Shown here: positions 1 to 11,407 of the stretch, piece after piece
Layout: each line of letters opens with the position of its first letter
Position numbering within the stretch: the first letter of the stretch is position 1
Source of the DNA: Siphonodentalium dalli
Lineage: Eukaryota > Mollusca > Scaphopoda > Gadilida > Siphonodentaliidae
NCBI GenBank assembly: GCA_032622095.1
Contig: CP136063.1
Span: 184,243,956 to 184,307,955 of the forward strand
Length of the DNA: 64,000 bases
Direction of reading: 5' to 3'
The notes under the pieces: generated by a model
Seen by the model: only the letters and a program-made list of their open reading frames with translations
The model's database searches: none
What the model was told of the DNA's origin: nothing
Made by a program: the position numbers and the translations under genes

Positions 1-865
1 CAACCGTGTCTTTAATTTAGATTTACCTCATATCTCGTTCTGTGCCTGGCATAGTTTGTTCACATTGCCGGCATTTCCCTCGAGGAAAAGGGGTTGTCTG
101 AAGCATCCAGGAGCAAAATGGTATCTGTATTCTTTGAATTATTGCTGTACCTGGCATGAGATTGTAATGAGATAGGCATCTCAATTGGGTGCTATCAGTG
201 TGGCCATTGAAGTCAGAGGTCGTAAATTTCCAATCAATCTGCCATTGCCAGATGTTTGACGGTTATCTATTACTGTCTTCCAATTGAACATATCAATACA
301 ATCATGCATATAACTGGAATTTTAGCATCTTGTGTTTGTTAAATTGTTTGAGTAGACTCAATGGATATTTTGATGAACATTTGATGCTGTCCTCATTCAT
401 TACTGCAGGCTACTTTTATGGTTCAGCCTAACATGCTATTTGGATAAAATTTCCAAATAAACCTGCGAATATTCCTGAGTATGCTCAAAGTGTAAATAAT
501 GCAGTCGCATTCTGTCTTTGTAGTATATTCAGTTATTAGTGAGGACTGTACATATGGCATTTTAGATAGCATGTCCATATCAGTTATCGGTATTATATGT
601 CTTATTGTGTAACCATGTAGGTCAATTCGATAGTATACGCATGCCATCCCTTGATGCCGTCATGTGCATGTTGATTGGTGTTCTATGGTTGAAGCCAGTA
701 AAGTGATTGTGATTTTATACTCGAGGTTTTGTCGGCGCAAGTACAGTATGATGACACATCGCCTGGAGTATTATGCATATCGACTTGCTATTTCAAAGTT
801 TGTCGGTTTTATAGCTACTTTGTGCCCGCATATATCTGAATCTTAGTTTTAACTCCGATGTGTGT
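1..865. other. AT-rich DNA, nothing recognised
   Basis: No motif-bearing reading frame, hairpin or tandem repeat was seen. The short open frames here have no recognisable protein character and are best read as chance. Confidence 0.5.
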
Positions 866-867
866 TA

Positions 868-1408
868 TTATCGGGCATATATGCATTGCATGTGTAGTCA
901 CTGGATGTATATTGATATGAAATACTAGATATGCCATGGCACTGACAAAGGACATATCACGATGCCGTCGTGCATGTGCCTGGATGTGTAATATTAAAGC
1001 CATTTGCAACATTTTGAATTTTTAAATCATCTGTCAGCTTTAAAATTAAAGATATTTGGTCGGATTTTTTCCACCGACTTCCATGATTTGTTCTTACAAG
1101 GACTTGCTTGGTTAGCCCTATTAAGTGTGTTTGCTTTATAGACGTTGGCGATTTGTATCTATTCGCATCAATCGCTTGTCACGCATGCTTGAGCCTTGAA
1201 TCGATTGTGCCTGAAAGTAATGTTTCGCAATGTTTATAGATTGCATGTATTGTGACTAGATATATAATAATATGAAATGCTGGATAAACCAAGACACTGT
1301 CAAAGTACATATAGGGATGCGGTCATGCATTTGCAGGGATGTTTACTAGTGAAGCCATTTGCGATATTTAGATTTTTCAAATGATCTGTCAGCTTTAAAA
1401 TTAAGGAG
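868..1408. repeat. Diverged direct repeat pair, about 350 bp apart
   Basis: Two copies of roughly 190 bp (about 870-1,060 and 1,222-1,408) share the same order of words: a TGCATGT block, GATATGAAAT or AATATGAAAT, a GATGC-GTC-TGCAT block, GAAGCCATTTGC or AAGCCATTTGC, and the identical stretch ATCTGTCAGCTTTAAAATTA near the end. Many substitutions separate them, so the duplication is old. No coding potential was seen. Confidence 0.65.
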
Positions 1409-1708
1409 TTGCTTATTTCTCCTTAACTTTGTTTGTTTTGAATTCTTTGTTGATTTTGGAACGAGTCACATTTGTTTGAACCTATTGTTCTATAGCCTCG
1501 TATGATAGTGTATATATAAGCCCAGACTTATCACTGTTTACTCCATTGCATTGCAATATATGTCTTTAATTTGGTCATACCACAGTTTTAGTTTCCCGTT
1601 TATAATATGTTACGCATATTACGATATCTTAATCTATGCTTTCAACAATTTCTTCACAATTTATTGGATGATCCTAATGATTATGACATTGGAATACTTG
1701 TATTATCA
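1409..1708. other. AT-rich DNA, nothing recognised
   Basis: No feature recognised. A 111-residue open frame from 1,551 runs into the Helitron-like 5' region and shows no protein motif. Confidence 0.4.
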
Positions 1709-2427
1709 TCTTAATATATATAAATGCGAATGTCTGTGTGTGTATGTGTGTTCCCTATACACTTTGTGGTTTCTCGACCGATCGCCTCGAAATTTTGTAT
1801 CTAGGCGTAACTTGACCCGGGGAAGGACATGGGCTGGGTACTGTTTGCGCCAGACGTGGCGTTTTCATGTTACGGGATCATTTTAATCTGTAACCATGTA
1901 TTCATTTTTACCGTTACGTCATAGTTAAACGTTCAGTACAGAGGGCAATTACGCCGCTTCCGCGCATAAGTCAATTCGTTAAGCAACACATTAGCGGACA
2001 TAATTAATTGCTCTTGCACTTTTTCGTCTATTTAGTAATGCCGCCGAAAAAAAAAGAAACTTAACTTGGCTCGCATTTCACAAAAAACGAGGCGGAATCG
2101 GGCGACCAGACAGCGGGAATCCCCAGAGCAGCAGCGTAATAGTGTTTTTTTTTTTTTACATTTTCGGCAACTTTTATTCGAATTATCGTTACTCAACTGA
2201 ATAAAGTGTGTTTTTAATACACCACAGGAGTTCACCTTCTGTCAAATGTATTTTAAAATAAACACGCGGGGTGAATAAGTACGAGGGAGGTTATGGACAC
2301 CCTCTTATAATGTGCCGTTATAAAATGTAACGCCCAAAATAATGTGTGTGTTCTTACATGAAGTAGCCTATCTTTATTTGTTAAAATCTCTATTTTCCCC
2401 CGAGCATCGCCGAGTCCATCCTCTAGT
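1709..2427 (+). mobile_element. Helitron-like element, internally deleted
   Basis: It starts with an AT run and a degenerate (GT)n tract (1,709-1,750), followed by a block at 1,770-1,800 (CGACCGATCGCC, GAAATTTTGTAT) of the kind that often opens Helitron-like elements in invertebrates. At about 2,037 it holds a decayed start of a Helitron-type basic N-terminus. It ends with a degraded GC hairpin region and CTAGT at 2,423-2,427, which fits the CTRRT rule for Helitron 3' ends. The helicase and Rep domains are missing. The 5' boundary is approximate. A second Helitron-like element begins at the next base, so the two are stacked head to tail. Confidence 0.6.
2037..2150 (+). pseudogene. Remnant of Helitron ORF N-terminus
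   Basis: The ATG at 2,038 reads MPPKKK, then frame changes are needed to read the basic stretch TRRNRATRQRESPEQQR at about 2,087-2,137. Helitron and Helentron proteins commonly open with MPP plus lysines and carry repeated arginine-rich, ESPEQ-like segments before the Rep domain. Here only about 35 codons survive, out of frame with each other, and a T-rich run follows at once. This is a fossil and encodes nothing functional. Assignment rests on the motif together with the Helitron-like ends on both sides. Confidence 0.5.
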
Positions 2428-3173
2428 CTATTATATATTTTTGGAAGATCTGTGTGTGTGTGTGATCGCGATGAACTCGAAAAGGGCCGAGCCGATTTCC
2501 ATGAAACTTGGTATGTGGGGATACTTTCGGTCGGGAAGTGACATAGGCCTATTAATTTTTCCGTGCGACGTGACCTTGACCTTGAAATCGGGTTATTTCA
2601 AGGTCAAACACCCGAATATCACGGGATTTCGATGAAACTTGGTATGTGGGGGTACTTTCGGCCGGGGAGTGGCATATGCCTATTATATTGCCCGTGCGAT
2701 GTGACATTGACCTTGAGAGCGGGTCATTTCAATGTCAAACGCCCGAGTATCGCGGGATTTCGATGAAAATTAGTGATATAGGGATACTTTATATGGGGAG
2801 TCTCATAAGCATATTCGTTTGCCCGTGCGACGTGACATTGAAATCGGGTCAATTCAAGGTCAAATCGCCAATTTTGATAGGATTTCGACGAAATTTTATA
2901 CATAGGGTTACTTTTGTCCACTGAGTGTTTTGGACGGGTCACATCGTGACCCCGACCTGACCTTCAAAATGATCAATTCAAGGTCAAATCGGGTAAAACC
3001 GGATGGATTTCGACGGGTACGTTTGTCGGGTACTTTTGTCCGGGCAGTGTTTTGGACGGGTCAAATCGTGACCTGACATTGACCTTCAAAATGGACAATT
3101 CAAGGTCAAATCGCGCAATTCGCCGAAAAGCAGAGGGGAAACAGCCCGGACGAAGTCGGGTCCACCTTCTAGT
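2428..3173 (+). mobile_element. Helitron-like element with nuclear-receptor half-site blocks
   Basis: A 746 bp non-autonomous element: AT start, (GT)n at 2,451-2,463, then four to five diverged blocks of about 120 bp. Each block has a phrase like GGGATTTCGATGAAACTTGG, a GTGCGACGTGAC phrase and TTCAAGGTCAAA. The 3' end has a short GC hairpin (CCCGGACGAAGTCGGG at 3,144-3,159) and CTAGT at 3,169-3,173. An inverted relative lies at 47,046-47,541. I count nine AAGGTCA/TGACCTT half-sites, several in the extended TCAAGGTCA form. No open frame of protein character is present; the apparent ORFs are translations of the repeat. Confidence 0.65.
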
Positions 3174-3653
3174 ATATTATATATTGGTTAGCTGTTTGAT
3201 AGTCATAATTTTAATGTCAAATAAGTATTCATAAATCTATCTGTTTAGCATATCGAATCGTTAATATCTGCTAAATGTATGTTGTTTCAAATTGTCTGGA
3301 TATGCGACATATGAGTTATTGTTTCGGTAAATTCATCGTTTTAAGAGTCTATAATTATCTTGTGTTGAACACAATCACTCGTGTCGCTTATACTCACGTG
3401 CGTCACTCGCATCGTAACCGCTTGTTTACAGACGGATTGAGTTTGGTCTGACGTCCACCAATATGATATTACAACAACTCCAATACTAACATATTGGACG
3501 GTTGTGGCAACATATTTGACAGTTTGTATAAACATATTATAGCGTGCCGATACAATAGGCCAGATATTGTACTGGCAGAACAATAGACTGACGTCACAGT
3601 GGTTATTTGGGTATCGGATAGATACTCTCAACGAGTTTTTTCATAATTAAAAA
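3174..3653. other. Intergenic DNA, nothing recognised
   Basis: No motif, hairpin or tandem repeat recognised here. The 96-residue minus-strand frame at 3,341-3,631 has no family character. Confidence 0.4.
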
Positions 3654-3748
3654 GGGTGGCGTGCGTCGTGTTTTGGGAGTTATTAACTCTATACACGAGC
3701 GCGAGTGAGTCTAGGGTTAATAGTTCCCAATCACGACGCACGCCACCC
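3654..3748. repeat. 95 bp fold-back hairpin
   Basis: The arms GGGTGGCGTGCGTCGTG (3,654-3,670) and its exact reverse complement (3,732-3,748) are 17 bp long. Pairing resumes inside with 14 of 17 matches around GGGAGTTATTAACTCTA (3,674-3,690). It looks like a small MITE or a snap-back relic. No target duplication was resolved. Confidence 0.75.
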
Positions 3749-3751
3749 ATC

Positions 3752-4320
3752 TTAATTCTGAAGACACAGGTGAGATGATCTATCCAATTTTGAGGATGAA
3801 TATATGAACTCAGTGATAACGTTTATTATTTAATGTAAATATTTAATTTGTCGCACGGAATTAATATGAACTCGCTGGTGTACAAGTTATTCTGTCGAAA
3901 GGAAACTCCTGGACGGTCTACAGGAAGAGAGCTGACCCATGCATATCATAATTGCGATGAAGGTTGCGATGAGCAAAGTTATAATTAAAACGTATTTACA
4001 GGGACGCGTCTAGAATGTTTCCATTGTAGTGTAATACTTGAAATGTATAGCTGCACCTTCTTTGAACCAGAATAAATTCCCAACTTGGGAAATTCTATTT
4101 GCACCCTCTCTGCACAGAACCATAAGGTTAGAAATTTCCAACTGATGGCAGTTTATCCACAACCAATTCACACTATAAATAATTTTCGTTGTTCAAAAAT
4201 TAAACTAGGAAACCATTTGCTATTTATTTTCGATGCGAAATTCCAACTGATGGTATGTTAAGCATGACACTTACAACCACATGTCACATATTGTTTTTTA
4301 CCAAAGTTAGGGTTCGTTTT
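3752..4320. other. Intergenic DNA, nothing recognised
   Basis: The phrase TTCCAACTGATGG occurs twice (about 4,137 and 4,242). Nothing else was recognised. Confidence 0.4.
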
Positions 4321-4497
4321 AGAACTAATTTCGTCAACGTTACTTTTGATTTCTCCCGTCGCGGACTCACAGCATAAGTTGCATGGGGGCTCACTTGCAA
4401 TATTGTTCAGCTCAATAGAAAACCATCATGGAAATTTAATAGTATTTGTATTAATGTATGCGCGAGAAAACGAAGTAACATTGACGAAATTAGTTCT
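4321..4497. repeat. 177 bp inverted-repeat element
   Basis: A 25 bp arm at 4,321-4,345 (beginning AGAACTAATTTCGTCAA) pairs with 4,473-4,497, 24 of 25 positions matching. The interior has no coding character. A 14-base C run follows at 4,539-4,552. Confidence 0.7.
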
Positions 4498-4597
4498 ATA
4501 TTCAGCATTTTCATCAAAATTCATTTGATTTTGTTCGACCCCCCCCCCCCCCATCTCCGCAAACAAATGCAATTGCAACAATTTCATGTATTGGTTA

Positions 4598-4993
4598 AGG
4601 GTACGTTCATACGCTGGCAAGTTTGCACAGTATGTTTTGTGAGGGCATTTCGTCATAGGAAACCACATGGTGACAGAATATGAACTGAAACATGCACATA
4701 ACATGCATATTTACCAAAGAAAACAACATGAGAAGTAAAATTTATGTAGTTCCACTTGTAACGGTGCTACTGTAATTTGCCTTCGAATACCTGTATGATT
4801 TATTCTTGCGAGATAATTGCATGCTATTTACAGGCAAATTCCGGCATATACTATATAGGTGTAACTACATGTAGATTTTACTTCGCACGTAGTTAGCTGT
4901 GGTACAGATGCATCTTATATGCTTGTTTCGTTTTCTACGACAAAATGCCTGCAAACCATACCGTGCAAATTTGCCACCGTATGAACGTACCCT
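4598..4993. mobile_element. MITE with 36 bp terminal inverted repeats
   Basis: The left end AGGGTACGTTCATACG (4,598) continues as TGGCAAGTTTGCACAGTATG, and the right end (to 4,993) is its near-perfect reverse complement. The 396 bp body encodes nothing recognisable, although it opens spurious frames. Flanks are TTA on the left and AAG on the right, so the target duplication is not resolved and the superfamily (hAT or Harbinger would be candidates) is open. Confidence 0.7.
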
Positions 4994-5154
4994 AAGGCAG
5001 TCACGCAGCAACCAACAGGCAACCTGATAATTCGAGCGTTTGCACAACTCGCACCTACTTTGCGATGGTTGTTCAATGCTCGAATTCTGGTTAGATGAGT
5101 TCTTGGTAAGACAACACAAGCGCAGTATCTTAGCTATAAACAGTCACATTTTGG

Positions 5155-6042
5155 AGACCCTATAAAAGCCCAGCTGGGCGGCCCAGCTGGGCGATTTTGA
5201 AAAAATAGTATAAAAGTCCCTGCTGGGCGGGCCAGCTGGGCGGTATTAGAATAAACTCCAAATTAATGGATATTTTGGACGCATGCAATAGTGATTGATT
5301 ATTACTTTTGGACAACTAATATATATATTTCATTGCGAATATCCCGAAAACTTGCCATCAGAAAGCTTTCGGAGCGAATATAGCAGTCCGAAGCATCGAC
5401 GGGTGACCGAAGTAAATTTTCGCTAATTTTCACTCAGTTTTCGCCAAATTTTCGCTAATTTCTAATTCTATGCATCAATACAAAGATGTTTCCATGTTGG
5501 AACACAACAAGTGACCATTTTTAAACATACATATTAAAGGGTTTTTGTAAGTACATCTTTTAAAACGAGTTGTAGACGATATCTATCGAATAACGTGGAA
5601 CCGCCCAGCTGGGCACTTTCGATTAATATTGTCTTCGCAGATGTTTGCAAATTTCTACACTTTTACACCAATTCTGGTGCGCCCTGGGGTACAAACATAA
5701 AACATGATTATATTTTGTTGCACACACCAACGTGTTATTAAAATTTAAATCATTTTAAACGAGTATTTAGATGATTTTGATGAGTGTTCGTTGAACCGCG
5801 CTCACGAAATATTATGATCAACGTTTTTTAACGATTTCTTCGTTTTCACACCAACTCTAGTGCATCCGTGTGTTAAAAAATAACAAATAACCACACATTG
5901 TTTGTAAACGCTGAGATTTTGTTCTTTTGGATCATTTAGAACCAGTCTTTAAACGATTTTCTAACTCCCACTGAACCGCTCAGCTGGGCGGTTACGAACA
6001 TGACTGGGCGGGTACGAACATGGCTGGGCGGTTACGAACTAT
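5155..6042 (+). mobile_element. Dispersed CAGCTG-palindrome element, copy 1
   Basis: An element of about 0.9 kb that starts GGAGACCCTATAAAAGCCC and carries GCCCAGCTGGGC palindromes at 5,170, 5,181 and, in degraded or partial form, 5,220-5,245 and 5,602. It ends in three imperfect 20 bp repeats of TGGGCGGTTACGAACATGAC. A reverse-oriented copy lies at 41,338-42,150 and a fragment at 29,383-29,475. Compared with that copy, this one has an extra block of about 110 bp at 5,352-5,460. There are no terminal inverted repeats and no ORF. The type of element is unknown to me; shared boundaries with copy 2 support that it is a unit. Confidence 0.7.
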
Positions 6043-6240
6043 CATGTTTAAAAGATAATGTTACTTGTGTGCATGAGACGAAAACCGGGGGTTGATGTAT
6101 ATATGTGATGTCTGTCTTTATTTTTTGCTGTCTATCTTTTGTAACAAACTACTTTTTTATTTCTCAATGTCCATATATTATATCTTGGATCAGAGAATAA
6201 AGCATATAAAAACCGTGCCATTATATCCTTTACACAGAAC

Positions 6241-7612
6241 CTTGCAGTGAGGATTTTGGCGAATAATACATTACTTGCTAAACAAGAAAGAAACAAAAAA
6301 TACCCCCCCCCCCCACTATACAGCTCATCTGGTAGTATCTCTGCCAACAATAAGACATATGCAATCGATGATAGTAAAAAAGCAAAAATTTTAAACTACA
6401 GCTTTATTGCGAATTCTACCATTAATTATGCTAATCATAACCTGCCCAATTTTCCGAAACGCACTGCAAACACCATGCCAGATTTGTTCTTCACAGAAAC
6501 CGAGGTTGAAACAGCCATAAAATCTTTTAAACTTAACAAAGCCCACGGGCACGATGGGATTAGCGTTAGAATGCTCCGCGAAACAGCAAAATCGATAGCT
6601 CACACACTGGTCCTTCTATTCAGGAAATCGATCACTACAGAGAAATTCCCAAAGTCCTGGAAATCAGCAAACGTGATCCCGATTTTCAAAAAAGACGATC
6701 CAGCTGACGCCAAAAATTATCGACCAATATCCCTTCTACCATGTATATCTAAAAGTTTTGAGAAAGTGGTTCTGAAACAGATTAGTAATTTTGTCATCGA
6801 AAATGAACTCTTGTATTTCCATCAATCCGGTTTTCTCTCAGGTCACAGTACAACATACCACATATTAGACCTATACCACAACTTGTGCCAAACCCTCGAT
6901 AAAAGGCTATTTACATGTTCTATAGTCTGTGATATATCCAAACCATTTTAAGGGTTTGGCACAGGGGACTGATACATAAATTGAAAGCTTATGGATTAAA
7001 AGGAACGATTTTAAGTTGGATAGAAGACTACCTAGATAACCGGACGCAAAGAGTTCTAGTCAATGATATATTTTCAACATATTTTTGTTCCTCGTCTATA
7101 TGAATGATATTTTTGTTCCTCGTCTTTATAAATGATTTCGCCGACGGCATTGAATCGGTAATGAGATTGTACGCTGGTGACACTTGCCTCACGAACAGCC
7201 ACTTTGATCGTAATATACTTAAACATACTATGAACAGCGACTTAGACAAAATTACATCGTGGTCCAAAAACGGGTTGATCAGCTTTAATCCAATTAAGAC
7301 AGTTGGAATGTCCTTCTCATTAGTTGCTCCATCTACAGAGAATCCGAACCTCAATTTCGTTGGAAATTCAATCAACTTTGTGGACGAGCATAAACATTTA
7401 GGTCTGGAACTCCAATCAAATCTCAAATGGAACGCCCACATTGAAGGCTCTGTCAAAAAGATTGCCTCGTGCCTATCTCAACTCCGTCGGATCAAATATC
7501 AACCAAACCGGAAAACCATCGAAATTATCTACAAAACATACATTTTACCACCATTTGATTATTCAGATGCTGTATGGGACAATGCCTCTAACTATATGTT
7601 AGAAATAGTAGA
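6241..7612 (+). pseudogene. LINE A: dead CR1/jockey-like reverse transcriptase
   Basis: This is the reverse transcriptase part of an APE-type LINE. The frame 6,247-6,951 shows the pre-RT region, the HGHDGIS and NVIPIFKKDD blocks, YRPISLLPCISKSFE, and an FxxGHSTT block, and stops at ISKPF where families read a D-x-x-KAFD-like motif. A one-base shift continues as RVWHRGLIHKLKAYGLKG to about 7,075. There the conserved PQGSVLGP block is gone and a 30 bp phrase (TTTTTGTTCCTCGTCT) is duplicated. The frame 7,104 onward reads LVFINDFADGI, then YAGD where catalytic YADD is expected, then the thumb region to WDNAS at about 7,590. Endonuclease and 3' end are missing. A 12-base C run at 6,303 encodes extra prolines. 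The copy has a frameshift, a deletion and a mutated active site. Confidence 0.85.
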
Positions 7613-9687
7613 GTCGCTTATGTACTTTCGTGGGAATTTTTTTAACAAATGTAGAGACTATGATATTATGATAGGGTATCACTTACTTTGTCGGAAAATG
7701 TTTGTTAGACTTCATAGGTCCGCGACTGGAGAGAATTATGACGTCACAAAGATGATGTCATTTTCAGTTCAGTTTAGATGTAGGGTTGTCCTGAGAACTG
7801 ACGAATTATGCGCATATTTCTTAATTGTTATACATTTTTTTTCAGTTAGGACAATTCATCAATAGTAGTTCTCAAAGTACAGTACCCAGATTTACGGGAA
7901 AATGTTATTCCAGTCAAAGATGGCTGCCAAAATGGCACCTGAAAATCAAAACTTTTGCGATTTTCAAGAATATCATATAACTGTCCTTCCCTTTGTTAGC
8001 GACTGCGAATTGTGACAATTATGTGTTTACTTATTGCGTCAGTAATGACGTGTACCAATTGTATTGTATAAAACATGTTCGATCTGTCAAAAATCCACTT
8101 TAGACAACCGAATTATAGCTTCTTGTCAAAAATCAATTCCGATATTGTAGCAATAGATTTAAAGAAATGAGTGGAATTCAGTGATCGGAAAGAAATATTC
8201 GTGCCACATACGGAATTGTTGTCACATTTCAACAGTACTGTTCAATTTCACCCAAGATGGCTACCAAAATGGCAGTCAAAATACAAAAGTCAGTGTTCGT
8301 TACACAACCAAATATCGCCCTGGCATTCAATCATGGGGAATAAGTTAATCGGCTACTTTTAGGTAAATGCGCATAACTTTAATTTCTTATACAAATTAGC
8401 GATCTCCAATACGGCATACGTGTCATTTCTTTAAATTTCCTGAAATTTAGTGAGGAGGGTGTTGAAGAGAAAATCCAACTCACTATGTGAAATTAGAAAG
8501 TATCTTAGACCGCCATCTTAGCTTGGGGGACAAGTGTTACCATCCCAATGTCTAGCCTTATGTGCTATACATGTACTCTAAGCCAGAGTACTAATTGAGA
8601 AATATTTGTGGTTACCTTATCAAATGGTAATTTATTATGCAGATAAGCGTTGGTGTCAGTTCTTGTCGTGACATATCAGTAGAAAATGCATAAATATAGA
8701 TGATCATATAAGGTAGCAATACACAATTGTTTATTGTGATAGCTATGATGTGGGATTGTACTCAGCTATACCACGAATCATGGCAAGCAAGAAACAACAC
8801 ATCCTTGTTTATAAAACACAAACAATAGTAGAATTAATTATATGGCTGTCATTTGGCCTGCTTGTCTTACTGTTGGTTGCGCTGTAAGCTTTAATTAAAT
8901 TTGCACGGTAACACAATTTGAACCTCGTTTAATTTATCTTAGCAGGTTTCAATCGCATTGATAATAACGGCAGATTAAAATATATCCGTATAAGGGGTAG
9001 CGTCCCGTATCAAGGTTAAAGCGATATATTGTGAATACCAGGTTCTTAAATCTGGATGATGGTATTCAGCAAAGTAGTTCAACCACTTTCATAGCATATG
9101 TGGAGTTTTGAGACGTTACTATAAGTTGTTGACTTCCCATGACATATTTATTGAGTTGAAATTAACATTATCATACACCAGACTAGATCCCCGAAAACAG
9201 GCGAAATGGTGTGTCTGGTTCTTGGCTTTCCTCGTGCTTAGTTAATTGGTGATAGCCACACAAAGTGATTCGCCCAATATACGAAAGCTGCATTGGCATG
9301 AACACAGTAGGCTGGTATGGACCAGTTATAGTATACAGCCAAATAATATCCCAAATTGATTTCTATGATTTAGGCATGTGAAGAGTTTAGTGAGACAATG
9401 CATTTTATTTTTGCATCAGTTCAATAGGAAAGTGGTTCTTGGCAATGGTTAATATCGCGTTGCCGGTCGCACTTGATTGGTGATTATTTTGCGCAACTGC
9501 TCTGCATGTCCAACCATTCAGCTTAGATGACGAAAGAGTGCGAATGGTAGACGCAATAGATATGATCCAAAATTGGACAGGCGATACTTATGATAATACT
9601 AATTCCTGTATGTTGACGAACTGTATGACCACACAGTGGAAAACGGGTGAGGCGGTGGGAAACGAGTGGGGCATCATTTGGTAGTGA
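7613..9687. other. Intergenic DNA with scattered AAGATGGC-type phrases
   Basis: Phrases such as AAGATGGCTGCCAAAATGGC (7,917) and its relatives at 8,250-8,275 and 8,510 recall the satellite at 31.5 kb, but I could not align units. No gene was recognised. Confidence 0.35.
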
Positions 9688-10048
9688 CGGGTCTTCTGGT
9701 GTCATGTCATCAGTTTTATTTAGTATGTCCAATATACTCTGGAATCCAGGCTCTGAATACTGAAAGACATTGTGGGCAACGCAGTCCACTAACTTCTTAC
9801 AGCATAATGTGAAGTACTAGTTGGAGTTAATAACAGCTCGTGACGTGCCATGTTGATTCTGGGTTAGAACGGGTCTTCTGGTGTCATCAGTTTTATTTAC
9901 TATGTCCAATATACTCTGGAATCCAGGCTCTGAATACTGAATAAAATTGTGGGCAACGCAGTCCACTAACTTCTTACAGCATAATGTGAAGTACTAGTTG
10001 GAGTTAATAACAGCTAGTGACGTGCCATGTTGATTCTGTGTTAGAACG
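9688..10048. repeat. 182 bp tandem duplication
   Basis: Copy 1 is 9,688-9,869 and copy 2 is 9,870-10,048. Both start CGGGTCTTCTGGTGTCAT and end GTTAGAAC. Differences are few: a short deletion of GTCAT in copy 2, a small change near the ACTGAA phrase, and some substitutions. This is a fairly recent duplication without coding character. Confidence 0.85.
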
Positions 10049-10327
10049 TTATCATGAGAACGTTATCAAATGAAATGCGGAAATGAACGAAGTTAAATTA
10101 GCACGCGTAGCTACGGAGGTGGCCATGGTTTACTCTAATAATAAGGCCATCTTTCAGATCATATTATATAGGCCGATTCATATATATCCTAATGCCCCAA
10201 ACTGTTCCAATTATATTCGACTAGGAGTTATCAGATCAGTCTGGCTATATCCCACAAATTGTATACCATGCAGCATTCATGCATCATGATAATCTACCCC
10301 AACCAAGTGGCATATAAGAAATGAACG

Positions 10328-10437
10328 GCGGTTTCAATGTTGTCATGGGATTTTGTCCGCGAGAAAAATTCAGCAAACTGCATGAACCCCGAATTTTTAT
10401 CGCGGTCGGTCAAAACCCATGACCACGTTGAATCCGC
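10328..10437. repeat. 110 bp fold-back element
   Basis: The left arm 10,328-10,371 (begins GCGGTTTCAATGTTGTCATG, ends AAAAATTC) pairs with 10,391-10,437 with a handful of mismatches, leaving a loop of about 19 bases. It has MITE-like structure and no ORF. Confidence 0.7.
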
Positions 10438-11348
10438 ATTTATTATTTATTATACTAAATTCATTATGAACTAGGATTGTCTGTCTTTCCCACTGTTTAT
10501 TCAACTTTAAATGAACGCATGGAGTTCATTTCGGAAAGTTCGAATCCTCGCTTTTTAGAAAACCAAAAATTGTGAGAATCCGTTGACGGAGAACGGAAAA
10601 ACGCAATTTCACAGTAAAGTATACACATATGACGAAATGTCTTGTTCAGCTTGTAATGAATGTAGACGACTCGTGTTGATTTCAAGAATGATAAAATATG
10701 AAACTAACAATTAAGTTTTGGCTTTGGATAAGAAATTGGCAACACGCCGTTCTACCTTAATGATACATTTGTGAGGTCGTGGGAATATTTTTAGCGGCAA
10801 GGGAAATGATCAAACTCTACTGAAAGGCGCTGTCATTTGAACATCAACGCTTAGTAACACGAAACGTATTGTATGGTCGCTCGGTTGTGTATTTGTCTGC
10901 GGTATTTCAATATTAGCTGCAATATAATGCTATTGTGCAAATATGTGGTCCACGGTGCTCATGTAAGAATACCCAATATGAACATTACACCATAAAACGA
11001 ATTTACGTCGGTCGCAACACTATACACGCAGATCGTATTTCAATTGCAAATTATGCACATGAGCAAACACCATTGTTCGCGAGGTTTCGAAAGCTTTGGG
11101 GGTTATAAACAGAGTGTCACCTTTATATTACAACATAGCTGTGATGTGAGAGATCTCCGCACGTTTTATTCCCATTGCAACAATTGTCTAGACGTGGGTT
11201 GTGTACTCAGAGGAGATGAGTTTTAGGTGCAGGTAGGTAACAACACTGATTACAGACCAAAACAAATTGCTTGCCAAATCCGGACGTTCTGAATACTCAA
11301 GCAGTCGTTCATGTCAGACAATCCCCGGTGGTTTCCGGGATAAATGTC
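10438..11348. other. Intergenic DNA, nothing recognised
   Basis: No repeat or coding motif recognised in this stretch. Confidence 0.4.
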
Positions 11349-11407
11349 TTCATAAACATATGAACGACATTGAAAGTGACGTCACGCTACGTTCATATGT
11401 TTATGAA
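11349..11407. repeat. 18 bp-arm hairpin with CRE palindrome in its loop
   Basis: The arms TTCATAAACATATGAACG (11,349-11,366) and 11,390-11,407 are perfect reverse complements. The loop contains TGACGTCA (11,377-11,384), the consensus cAMP response element octamer. Whether it binds anything is unknown. Confidence 0.7.

Noticed and set aside
2342-2942. Overlapping frames with repeated MKLGMWGYFR-like peptides
   Set aside because: The peptide repeat follows from the tandem blocks of the Helitron-like element and the same happens in more than one frame.
3341-3631. 96-residue minus-strand frame
   Set aside because: No family pattern and AT-rich surroundings; taken as chance.
4865-5119. 84-residue minus-strand frame with many Cys
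   Set aside because: It overlaps the right end of a MITE and shows no ordered Cys/His spacing.
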